This document shows positions 33,038-44,600 of a stretch of 64,000 nucleotides of DNA, piece after piece. The stretch's first letter is position 1, and each line of letters opens with the position of its first letter. This DNA comes from Boesenbergia rotunda (taxonomy: Eukaryota; Streptophyta; Magnoliopsida; Zingiberales; Zingiberaceae), in NCBI GenBank assembly GCA_024364735.1, contig JAGFNQ010000288.1, positions 486,499 through 550,498 on the forward strand, in the 5' to 3' direction. The position numbers and the translations under genes are program-made. Below the pieces are notes generated by a model. The model was not told where the DNA came from. It saw nothing but the letters and a program-made list of their open reading frames with translations, and did not search any database.

Positions 33038-33693
33038 AATGGGTGAAACGCATACTCCCTGATCGGTCACCAGACCAATCAGTCATCGTTGGATCGGTCA
33101 CCAGACCGATCCACGAAGGAGCACCGTGCCAACTCCCCGATCGGTCACCAGACCGATCCAGGGGCTCCAACCTAGCCCTCCAAGCTAGGGTTTCATCCAC
33201 CTTAGCCCTCCAAGCTAAGGATTTTTCACCTAACCCTCCAAGTTGGGAATTTGCACCTAACCCTCCAAGTTAGGACTTTTCACCTAGCCCTCCAAGCTAG
33301 GACTGTTCACACAACTCTTCCGGATTAGGACTTTCCAAACCTAGCCCTCCAAGCTAGGACCTGACCCTCCAAACCAGGACTTTTTCACCTAACTCTCCAA
33401 GATGGGAATTTTCACCTAACCCTCCAAGTTAGGACTTTTCACCTAGCCCTCCAAGCTAGGACTTTTCATCCACCTCTTCCGAATTAGGACTTTTCACACA
33501 CCTAGCCCTCCAAGCTAGGATTTTCAACACCTAACCCTCCAGGTTAGGATTTTCCAACACCTAGCCCTCCAAGCTAGGATTTTTCATACCATGCCTGATC
33601 CCCGACCAGGACTTAATCATAATCATCATAATCAACCTAAACTAAAATCGATGTCAACACCAAAACAACAATCAGGGTCAGACTGCATCAACA
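33038..33693 (-). repeat. Partial LTR, same family as the solo LTR, minus strand
   Basis: On the minus strand it starts TGTTGATGCAGTCTGACCCTG at 33,693 and matches 12,573-13,290: first the CCTAGC…GCTAGG array (33,170-33,600), then three GATCGGTC…GACCGATC units (about 33,058-33,160). It breaks off at the Gypsy LTR. A purine tract AAAAAGGGGGAGAT precedes it (33,694-33,707), so it served as a 3' LTR. Confidence 0.82.
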
Positions 33694-33803
33694 ATCTCCC
33701 CCTTTTTGTTGTTTGACAATCCGATTTTAAGTTTAGGGATTCTCAATCAATTTCTCAACTTCCAGAATCATAGGGGAATCAAGATCCTCCCCCTACAATA
33801 TAA

Positions 33804-34079
33804 TCATCCTAAACTTAACCAACCAACATTAACTTCTTGTGACAGTAGAACGGTTAGCAAATAAAATTTTGCTTTCCCATTTGCTCCGAAGTCCGTTTGC
33901 TCCTTCTTTGTCCAAGGGCTTTCATCTTTGGGTTTGTCGTCAGCATTCTTAGGAGCTACAAAATTATTTTTCATGATTAATATTAAATCAAAATTTGTTT
34001 TAAGGAATACTTGCATCATGCACTTCCAACTCGTGAACTCCCCCTTGAACTTTAATGGGTAGATGACTGGTCCGTCCAT
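33804..34079 (-). pseudogene. Truncated gag head, relative of the gag at 144
   Basis: Ninety-one codons beginning DGPVIYPLKFKGEF…W, with LIMKNNF-like and KAKFYLLTVL motifs in the same order as the gag head at 144-400. It ends soon after, and the rest of gag is deleted, leaving about 100 bp before the purine tract. Confidence 0.78.
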
Positions 34080-34125
34080 TTTGTTAATTGCTTCAGACGA
34101 CGATTAATCCTTCTGGAACATCCTT

Positions 34126-35048
34126 GCTCTAATACCAATTGAAGGCGATCGAGTGGCTGACAAGAGGGGGGTGAATTGCCCCTAAAAATTAAAACAAGAT
34201 CTTTTATTTTTACTAAACAAAGATGGAATTTAATTCAAACAAAGAACATTAATAAATTGAAACAAAATATAAAAGAAAGAGACAACCAGAATTACTTGGT
34301 TTGCAACCTATAAGGTTGCCAATCTAAGGCAAAATAAAACGTAGATCTCCTGAATAACTCGTTTGGGCGGAGAAGCCTCTTACATGGTGAAAAACTCAGA
34401 AAAACAGAGAAAACTAGATGGAAATTCGTTTGCTGTGATTAATAATTTGGAATTGAGCTCTTGGAGCCTATTTATAGCTCTGGTCAACTCTATCTGAATG
34501 TTGACATTGCACTATAGGGGGCGCCTGAGTGCTTGAGGGTGCTTGACACGTGTCTTGAGTGTTATCCGATGCGTAACGTTCGCAAACGGCTAAGTTTGGT
34601 TGATTTTTCATATCTTGGCGTCTGTTTGCATAGGGGGGGCCCAAAACATAGGGGTGCTCGCATTCACGGGCGCCTGAGTGAGTTTGAGTCAGCCCAATGC
34701 TGACCAACCTCCCACGGCATTTCTTGGGTGATTTCAAGCCTTTCAGAGTCGGGCTCGCCTGAACCCTTCTCAGGCCTTCTCCTCGAACGTGCTTCCGTCA
34801 GACTTCTCATCCTTTAGACGTCGCGCGCATCTTTCTCGCTCCACCGACATACTCTTTCGTAGACCTCCGCATCCTTCGGATGCACCGAGCCCGTCGGCTC
34901 CCTTCCCGTGCCATCCTTCTCGACTGTTGTATCTTTCGCTCGACTTCCTGCGTTCCTAAACTCCTACACACTTAGACACAGAGATCAAAATACAATAGAA
35001 CCTAACTTACTCAGTTAACGATATCAAAATTTACTTGGAGTACTTACA
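34126..35048 (-). repeat. 5' LTR (about 909 bp) and primer site, minus strand
   Basis: The minus strand reads from TGTAAGTACTCC (about 35,048) to GCCTTCA (34,140), then TTGGTATTAGAGC (primer site 34,126-34,137, one mismatch to the usual form). Blocks such as CTAAGTGTGTAGGAGTTTAGG and GGAAGTCGAGCGAAAGA match the LTR at 2,192, so it is of that family and not of the family of its partner at 33,038-33,693. Confidence 0.72.
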
Positions 35049-35625
35049 CAATTATCATATAATTAAATTATGAATAAGTAAAATAAAATATTTTATTGAT
35101 TTTTTTAAGTACGAAAATTATATTAAATATGATGTTTACGGAGATTGGAAAATTGCTGTAAAATTTTCTTTAGAGAAATAATAATAAATGCCAAATTAAG
35201 TGGCATTCGGTCCATTTCCATTATCGAGACCACGTTTGTTATTCCTTCTAGACAATTCGCATGTCTTCCTTCATCTTTACGTCAGCGAACCAATGCGACT
35301 CTCTTTTCATCCCCACTTTCATACCTACCACTCGAGGCGACCATGAATCCAGAGGAGCCCACATAGGCTAAGTGCGGTATGACAGAAAGGGTCCGGGAGG
35401 ACATATTTCCTCTAGAAATACCTTGTTTGACCAAGCAATCCTAGTAAACAGCTCGACGCGGATAGAGACTTTCGTCTCCATCCCCGCAACGAAACGCCAG
35501 ATTCATTTCCCGAAACGCTGCGCCATCTCGAATTCGATCGCCTCGTCCGCCTCCGCCTCCTCCTCCTCCTCCTCCTCCTCGTCGAATCGCTGCTCGGATC
35601 TTGCGTCTGCGGCGGGTGGCCAGAA
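35049..35625 (+). promoter_or_regulatory. Upstream region and 5' UTR of the cysteine-rich membrane protein gene
   Basis: The first 150 bp are AT-rich. The region then becomes GC-rich and holds a (TCC)n microsatellite at about 35,556-35,580 ahead of the start codon, as is common in plant 5' untranslated regions. No clear TATA box was picked out. Confidence 0.5.
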
Positions 35626-38600
35626 ATGTCGTCTCAGGCGAACCTTGACAAGATGCAGCTCCGGCAGAGCTACAGGAACCTCTGGCACACCGACCTCATG
35701 GGCACCATCCAGGCTGACTTCCCGTGTAAGATCCCTGCTGCATCCCTTCTTCTAGTATCACCATTTATTCTTCCTTTTCGTGATCTCTGACGGATGCGCC
35801 TGATTCACTCCGCAGATTGCTGTCTAGCACTTTGGTGGTAAGAGATCGGCTTCCCTGCCCTCCGAACTGTCTCTTTTTTGTTCCCCGTGTTGTGTATGGT
35901 TCCCAATTCCGGTTCTTTTATGCTACCTTATTTTAGATGCTATTGGGATTGTTTTCTCTTTTGGTTTTTTACCTGAAGATCTAACGGAAAGATTGATTTT
36001 TGCTGTGAGTTCACGTTATGTCGAACTTCTGTGTGGATATGAAGTAAGAATAAGGAACATAATTTAGATTGTCCTCAATGCTTGTTCTGCAAAATGTGCT
36101 TCTTTTTAAATGTTCTTGCCGGAACGAACATATTCTCGTCCCCTTATCTTTCTCCAAATTAGTACCTCTAGTGTTAATTGGTCAAATAACATCTGGTGCA
36201 GTAATTAAGATTTTTTGCTAAAGCAAGATAATTTTTTTTAAGGATGTCTTCTTTCTGCGCTATTGGTATAACATGCATTAGAATGTCGATGTAGACCTTC
36301 AATAATTGATGGTTCCACTAAAGATTCTCCCTCCTTTGCCAATGTGTGGCTAAAGCTTCCTCATTGCACAATGGCTGCCCATCACAGAGAGACTTGTTTT
36401 ACATGATTTATAATCATAGCACCAAATATTTTGTTTCTTTTTCGAAATAAGGTAAATCGAATATACTAGAATGAACTAGCTTTTATATTTGAGTTAAGAT
36501 GCTCAATACTTCAGTAATGAGTTTTCTTTCCTAATGAGACATCTTTCCTCAACTCCATAGGTTTCTCAAGTAGAATGTGTCTTTTGTATTCTTAGCAATG
36601 CTTTTCTCACAGGATTAGTGTTCAATTAGTAGAAAATGTATCACCTCTTACCAGGTTTTGTTGAAAACTTGCATGGCATTTATATGGGCGCCATTCCAGT
36701 ATATGGCCTTTTCTCATGTCATGGAATGTCTTGAAAGAAAATAATAAAATTGGAGGATGTTTGTCCACATCTTGCTATAAAGTGACATGCTTGAGCAATG
36801 GGAAGCTTAAGATTTTTCTGTTGCATACCCAATTTTTACCAGCATTGGATCAACTTGTGCTATAAGAGACTGTTTCTAAGGATTGAAGTGGAAGCATGCA
36901 AGTGGAGTCTTTTCCCAATGCTTTTGGGCTTAAGTGCTTCGTCTCGTTAGCATAAGATTTTCTTGATACTGTTTTAAGTACAAAAATTGCTGGGTATGAT
37001 TGAGTGTTTTGTCACTGGCCTCAGGATTAAGCAATAAGAACTTTACCTATTAGCATAAGATTCCCCCGATATAAGCTGGTTTATCATAATGGAAATAGGA
37101 GTGTACTTGCGACATCTTGTTTTGAATTGTGATTTAAAAAATAATTTGCACCCATTAAATAGTCATATCTGATTGAAGGTGCCAGCTAGAACTGCTGGTA
37201 AGGGTTTTGCAATTTGTTGTCAAGGTCTTGGTTCTAAACTCATCTTTATCATAAAATGGAAGCTTGAGGGCTTCTGTATATGTTCATTTGAATCCAAATT
37301 AATTATCCTTGTTAGTTTGCTTTAATTGTTAAGCAAACTGTAGTTATTTATTATAGCTATTATGCAAATATAATTGTTTTAAAAAAAATACACTGTTTAG
37401 ATTTTTAGTTTCACCAAATTGATTGATGTTCCTTTTGATTCTAGTGGACCATGTGTCTCATACATGCTTCGCAAGCGAGCTCTTTACAATGATATGTCAA
37501 GGTAATTTCAGTGGATTAATGATTCCTACATTTGCTAGAATTTTTTTTTTTTTTAGAATATGATTTCTGGCTCGTTTCATTTTACAGGTACACGTGTTGT
37601 GCGGGATATCTACCATGCAGTGGAAGATGTGGAGAAAGTCGATGCCCGGAGTTCTGCCTTTGCACGGAGGTACTTAATAGTTAGTTTGTTGTTTCAATGT
37701 TCTATGATGTACCATAAGGTTAGTTTGTTGTTTCAATTAAAACAAAAGAAATTAGATCCATTTGTGTAATCTTAGATGCTTCTTATTTCTCCAATCTTGC
37801 ACCTTGAGTTATTTTTCCTAACCAGTACATCCACGACCTCCAGTATTTGGTTTTTAAATGTGTAAATGCCATGTGAGACAGCACCATCTTTTCTATCAGT
37901 TATTCCAAAATACACTGATTTGTTAGCAGTAACTGTATCTACCATAGTATGATGTGCTATGACTCATTAGTCCGCTTGTACTTTTCAATGTCGCCATCTG
38001 AAAATATCGATATATTTGATGCTGTGTAGTAAATCAGTGTACACCAACTTTTCAACTATAGTGATTATTTGTCCATCCTTTATCTACAGATCCGTGTTTC
38101 ATATTTTGCAGAACATTTGTTCACATTCTGGTTTTTTTTAGCTTAAAATTAATCTCAGGATCAGCTTACAACTTGGACAGGAAGGGAAAACAAACACAAA
38201 ATGTAAACTTGTGATTCATAATCCACGGGCATTTCTCTAATCCCTTCCTTTCCCTTCCCTTCATTTTTTTTTTTCAAGGCTCCATCTATCAGAAAAATAT
38301 TCAAGTTCAAAGCTTGGGACACCACCAGATGAATGAATGACAATGGACAGTCCGGATTCGATTTCATGACCTTTTCTGGACAAACTATTGAAAGGTCTGA
38401 AATTGACAAGCAACCATTATCCCAAAAATCAAGAGCAACTAGAAAGCACATGATATATCATTCACGATCTAAACATTCTTCTCCCTGTCAAATTGGCCTA
38501 AATTTGAATCATATTGAACTGCAACCAGACCAAGCAAGGATGCATGGGTTTAAACAAGCCAATGACAGATGTCTCAAGGGAAGATAAACGGACACCAAAG

Positions 38601-39715
38601 GGATTCAAACTTTGAGCTAGTAGCCTATGCATTTCCATATTAACGACTTAACACTATATATTCTAAAAGCTTATGCTTTTTGAGGAAACAACAAACTGTA
38701 GTTTTTTGTTCTAATAGAAATAGAGGTATCTTATATTATCTTTACTGTTTGAAGTTTCACTAGTAAACCTCATAAATAAAATACATGTTGTGATTTGTAT
38801 TTGGCTCAAACTTTCTTCTGTCACTTTGTTCTCCAGGTTTTCTTGTGCTTTGGCAATTCTGTTGCCTCAACTCGCTTCTTGCTCCAAGATGAATTCAACA
38901 TACAGACTACCAAATGTGATAATTGCATTATTGTAAATCCTCATTGCTCTACTGCTTTTTCCTCCATCATCAGCAATTGCTATCGTGAATGCAGCTTGAT
39001 GTGGTAACTTTATTGCAGGGATTCATGTTTTGTCTACAACAAGTTGCTTGCATCTTTTCCATTGTCGCGATGATTGTCGGAAGTGAGGAGCTCCAAGAGG
39101 CTTCCCAGATCCTGAATTGTTTGTCTGACCTCGTATACTGCTCGTAAGAACAAACTTCCTCTCCCTTGCTTTCCCTTAAATGCTCATAAAATGTTATCTA
39201 AGATCTCATCGACTCATCCAAGCCCTCATGAACCTTTTGCAGAGTCTGCGCATGCATGCAGGTATGAAAACTTCAAAACTTTGCATTTATATCGAAGTAT
39301 CGCATGTTCACCCAGTCGAAAAAGAAAAAACAACACACGGTTCATCAATGCGCGCAGACACAACATAAGATCGAGTTGGATAAGAGAGATGGCAAGTTTG
39401 GACCAGCACCAGTGATGGCTGTGCCTCCGGTCCAGCAAATGTCGCGCATTGATCAGCCAATTCCACCACCGGCAGGATACGCCCCTCAACCAGTTTACGG
39501 GGAACCTTACGGTTATCCTCCACCCGCGGATTCATATCCTCCTCCTGGTTCATATCCACCACCTGGCTCATACCCTCCACCTCCTGGTTCATATCCACCT
39601 CCTGGCTCATACCCCTCCGCCTCCTGGTTCATACCCACCTCCTGGCTCATACCCTCCACCTCCTGGCTCATATCCTCCTCCTGGATATCCTCCTGCTGGC
39701 TACTATCCCAAGTAG
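35626..39715 (+). CDS. Cysteine-rich membrane protein (PLAC8-like) with Pro/Gly/Ser/Tyr tail
   Basis: Eight exons by GT/AG signals: 35,626-35,725; 35,816-35,837; 37,445-37,501; 37,588-37,669; 38,837-38,932; 39,019-39,143; 39,243-39,261; 39,358-39,715. Exons of 22 and 19 nt are very short. The start MSSQANLDKMQLRQSYRNLW is followed by a cysteine-rich core (YCCLALWCGPCVSYMLRKRA, then CCAGYLPCSGRCGESRCPEF, then CLCTEVFLCFGNSVASTRFL). A hydrophobic segment follows (FCLQQVACIFSIVAMIVG), then CSVCACMQTQHK, and a tail of YPPPGS repeats ending GYPPAGYYPK. Known plant homologues are often called rhodopsin-like because of the tail; PLAC8 kinship rests on the CC…C.PC pattern and is tentative. A C run at 39,612-39,615 appears one base too long, and the tail as written shifts frame and runs to 39,834. 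The intended product is about 285 residues. Confidence 0.85.
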
Positions 39716-39834
39716 AAGGCATGAATTGTGTGAAGCACTCTATGGAGATAAAAATGAACATAATCATAGATTATTCTGTGTGTGTTCGAGTGATCGAGAT
39801 TATTCTACAATTTGAATTTCAGCAACATGTTTAG

Positions 39835-41614
39835 TTGTGATCTTTGATGTTCAGATGAAGGGGTTTATAAACTGTGACTGTCTTCCTTGCCTTTGGTTAT
39901 GTTTTCTTCACCTTCACATGCTCTGAGGTAACTTTTTTTTCATCAGCAATGTGGGCACATTTAAAATTATGAAATTCTCACCCACTTAACTTTTAGATTT
40001 TTTTTTAATAAAAGTGATTATGCTTATTATATTGATGTTTTTTTAATGTAATACCGTTGTAGGGATAAAATAAATAAATAGATACGATCTTTGAAAAATT
40101 CTAAATAGATACGGTTTTTAATTGTAATACTGTTTTTAAAGATATAATTCTTCCTGAATTCAGTATCATATAATTAAAATTTAATATATTTTTTTATCAA
40201 ATTGAGTATCATCATTTTTCAAATGTAATAATAAATATAATTTTTTTTAAATTTGGTATATTTAAATTAAAATTTAATATATTTTATGTCAAATTGAGTA
40301 TAATTATTTTTTTACTTAATAAATTGATTAGGAGTTTATATTAATTGATTAGCTTAAGATGAATTGATTAGGCATTATTAAATTTGATAGAAAATATACT
40401 AGATTTAATTAAATGATACTGAATTTATGAAAAATTATATTTTATTTCAGACTTTTTTACTAAAAAATTAAGTGTTTGTAAATCTGTAATTGAAATATAT
40501 AAATTTGATGTATGAGTGAAAATAAGATTTTTTTGCGTTCCAGTGTTTTCATTTATTTCTGTAGAATGCTTTTCTATATTTTTTTGTATTTTCAGGTTAT
40601 TTCTGAAAAAACATAGGATTTTCTGGAAATTGAAATGAATAGTCATTTTCTAGAATGAAAATATTTTTTTTGTATGATGGATAACCAACGTCCTAAATTT
40701 TTTCGAATCGAGGACTAAAGAGGGAGTTGAGTTTACATTCAGAAAATTTAAATAATTTTCCTTAAAAAATACTATTTTCCTTCAAAATAATTGTTAAGAT
40801 ATACAAATTACAAATATTTTTTTTTTATAATTTAGTTGGCATCCGAAAGTCCAAATTATTCATCTGGGTGTCCATTCGAATGAGTTGTTCAATTCAAAAT
40901 AATTTTTTTCACTATTTTTTTATAATTTTTCATTTTAATACTCCATTGATACCATATTAATATTGATATTAATATATATATATAACATCTTAATTAAAAA
41001 AATTAATTTAACTTTTAAAAAAATCACTAAATTCTAAATTCGAATTAACCCGACTCGAAAATTTTCAATTCGAAAACCCTTTAACTAAAATCCGAAAACT
41101 TCCAAAACTTTCCCAAGCTAATATTTCAGGATTATCTTCCCCGGATCAAATTAATCAACACTACACCACAGTTAAAAAAATTGACTAGTCAAATTAATTG
41201 TGAAGTGATCTACCATTGCATCGTAATCCAGGACAAACGACAAATATTGAACTTCTTTGGTGTTAAACTTGGCATAAAATTGATGAACTAATCGACAATT
41301 TATACTTGTAAAAAGAATAGAACAAATGGTAAGCAAATTCATCGTGTTCCAAAAAACATTAAAAAAAAATTAAAAACTCAAGAACATCGTATACTATAAA
41401 CACCTTTCATTAGCCCTGGAATACGATGTATGTTTGAACCACAATGAAGTCATTTTGAAAGAACAAAGTGATCAAAAAGAGCGTCAAAACACAGCAAAGT
41501 TTGGTTGAGAAATCAATGGCTAACCATAAAAGATACACTCGATCAATAGTTACAATACTCCGATAGAACTCAAAGAATCAAGCGGCTAATTATAGACAGT
41601 TTCTCGTCGTATCA
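39835..41614. other. Intergenic DNA between convergent genes
   Basis: AT-rich, holding presumed 3' untranslated regions of both neighbours at its ends. A diffuse direct repeat of AAATTTAATATATTTTT-like stretches with GAGTATAAT occurs near 40,170-40,310. No gene, RNA or clear transposon end was recognised. Confidence 0.6.
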
Positions 41615-44600
41615 TCATGGTTTGTGAATCTTATAGCCAAATACCCTGGGAATGTATCGTTGTGATGGCTTTTGTGGCTTCAGGTGCCCATATGTCATCA
41701 GAAAGAGGTGAGGAAAAGTGGTACCGAAGTAAGCTCCATCGATATCTAGGCGGCATCAGGTAAATTCAAATAGCTAAATTTTGCAGCTGAAGAAGTTTAT
41801 GTTGGTTAAATTTCAAATGATAGTCGTAATTATAACCAGTAGAAGGATACTGCCATGATATTTGGATCTTGGATAGTATATGTCTTCACATTTGGGACAA
41901 TATACTTTCACAGTGCTGGATCGAGGAATGTCTGATTGTCCAACAGGAAGACAAGGCTGACCGGAACAGTAAACTCGAGGGCATCTTCCAAAATCATAGT
42001 TCTTGAACTTTTCAAGCTACACATTGGCACTGAAAAAACATCATAAACCATGAAGAAATCAAGAGAAAAAGAATAAACCTACCATGGCAGACATCCCTCT
42101 ATTGGTTAATATATAGCGGACATGAATCAAACCATACAGCATCTCTGCTGCTGATTCCACCAGCTCATTTTGTTCCTCAGTGAATGTGTCTTCTGCTCAA
42201 ATAATAAACCCATCAAAAGAATTCTCGACTTAAGATCCTCACAAAATATTGCTACCCACCAATTAAAGTAAACAAGAGAGGCACACATAACTCATGCACA
42301 AATTGCATAATTCAATAAAAGAATAAAATGTAGATACAAATTACATCACATCCTTGTTTTTCATTTCGGATGTATATGGTTTGTGGCGTTACTCTTGAGG
42401 TTTAACTGGTTGTCTGTAGGATGTAAAGAGAGGGGATTGGAGAGAAGGAAGAAGTTCCCAATTCCAAAGACCATGGTTAATCTTAAAAAGTCGTATAATA
42501 TCAGACAACTAATTTACAGACCACTAAAGTAATGATCATTCAAAAGAAAGAGTTCTGCAGCGAACAATAATGATACTAGTATTGGTCATTTTGAAATCAG
42601 AACACTTTGAACTCAGAACATATGGGTCTCAATCACCACAGAGAAATATATTGGTTATAACCAAACATATGAAACAAAATAAATTATGCAACAAGCGGCA
42701 AGTTGATAAGCAGAAATATATTGATTTATACGGAGTTGAATGTTGGATTATAACTCGAGTACATGAGCAGAAAATGAGAGTTGCAAAGATAAGGATGCTA
42801 AGGTGGATGTACATATGAGGATGGGCAAGATAAGAACTGAAAATATTAGAGAGAAAATTGAGATTGCATCTATTGAGGAAAAACTCCGAAAAACACATTT
42901 AAGATACTATGGACATTTATTTAGACGACTAATAAATGCTCAACTAGGCGATGTAAAATTATGAAAAATATGCACATAAAACGAAAGATCAAAAAAGACT
43001 AGGTTAGCAACGATATAACAAGATAAAATTATTTATATATAGATGATGATATAGTAGGGAATAAAGCCCAATGATGTAAAATGATCCATATAGCCAACCC
43101 CACCAAGTGAAATCAGACTTGATTGTTGTTGTTGTTGTATAGATAAGGCTTTCCATCAAAAAAGAGATTTGGCATCCAATTGATCCAATTAAGAAAAAGA
43201 TGTCCTAATTTAAAATAATAGATATATGTCTCTCTTTTCCTTTCTGAATTTGCTCCAAAGTAAAAAAAAAAAACATGAAAGCTGAGGAAAAATTGATAGG
43301 AAGCGAACCAAGCAAAATAGAAATATAGATATGTAGCCATACTTCTTTTTTTTTTTTTTTTGGCTAAATGGTGCTCAAATTTTGAAATGATGGTGAGTCT
43401 AACTACTGAAAGTTGTCTAGCAAGAATTAGGGGAGGGAAAAAATACCAAGTTTTCAATATACCGCACTTACTGTACCGGAATCGGATTGGTATGCCAAAA
43501 ATTTTGGTACCGAATATTTCGGTATCGGTATGAGATTTAGTATTATATACCATATGGATACTAAAGTTTTAAGATAAACAGTATGAAATTTATACCATAT
43601 CAAAATTTAGATATACAGAAAATTCAGTATACCGAAATTTCTGTACGGTATCAGTATGAATTTTATTATACCGAATTATTTTGGTACCGTATACGATATA
43701 CGATTTCGGTATCGATATGCCGTACCGAACCACCCCTAGAAAGAATAGTTGCAATTACAAAAAATAACAAACTATATAGTTCAAAATTTTTTGACAATAA
43801 GATTATTGCTGAACTGGCTAACTGATGAAAAAAATAGTTTAACAAAAACTTACCATGAGAAGATTCGAGATCCAAAATCAAATTAAGAGCATAATCATAA
43901 TATGGAACTTGGCTGCTCAAACCACATAGATTGAAATCATCTTGTATATATTCATCATCAATCTCACAGAAGAATTCATTCCCTCTGAGGTTACAGAACC
44001 ATGAAATCCAACATATGTCTTCTACGATAGATCCACTAGCATCTGATTCTTCACGATAGGTTTCAGATTCTTCTTAGCATCAGATAGCAAAAGTAAGACT
44101 ATAGACAATGAATAGTGGAAAGCTATATAAACCAGGACATGGACATCATAAGTGAAAAGTAATCTAAAATAAACATTATGTATATGTGAGTATATTCATA
44201 CACTTGGAACACACTGTACATAATTGATGCCATTATTTGCACAAGATATCACAATTAGAAGTTGCTCAAAACTGACAAGAGGACTTATGGATATAAACCA
44301 AATAAAATATGACATAGTTTTGAATGATTAATTTGCATTTCATCACTAAGCCAAGTTGATTGATTTTAGATATGTACCAAGTTAGAACTTACTGCATTTT
44401 CACATCCCTTAACTGCAAAAGTTAATTTAGAGATTCAAATAATAATTGAGAGAATAATGGTACAAGGTGACAGAAGATAAAGGACTGATGGTAGTTGACT
44501 CCTAGCTCACCCATCAATTTGAAAAGAAAAACTAGCTTCTCTATGAACTTGACAGCCATCAAATTATACTCAACATGTTGAACAACTCAAACAACCACTG

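Noticed and set aside
33009..33273. Open frames on both strands coding DRSPDRS / DRSGDRSG repeats
   Set aside because: Same cause: hairpin units of the minus-strand LTR piece.
1..35048. Possible integrated plant pararetrovirus sequence among the retroelements
   Set aside because: Every pol segment seen is Copia type (integrase before reverse transcriptase) and flanked by LTRs; no movement-protein or coat-protein motifs were noticed.
39308..39767. Minus-strand open frames rich in Gly, Glu and Met opposite the Pro-rich tail
   Set aside because: Antisense shadow of the repetitive CCACCTCCTGG coding sequence of the membrane protein tail.
41640..41745. Plus-strand readings over the end of the CK2 beta gene
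   Set aside because: Antisense to a conserved exon with correct borders on the minus strand.
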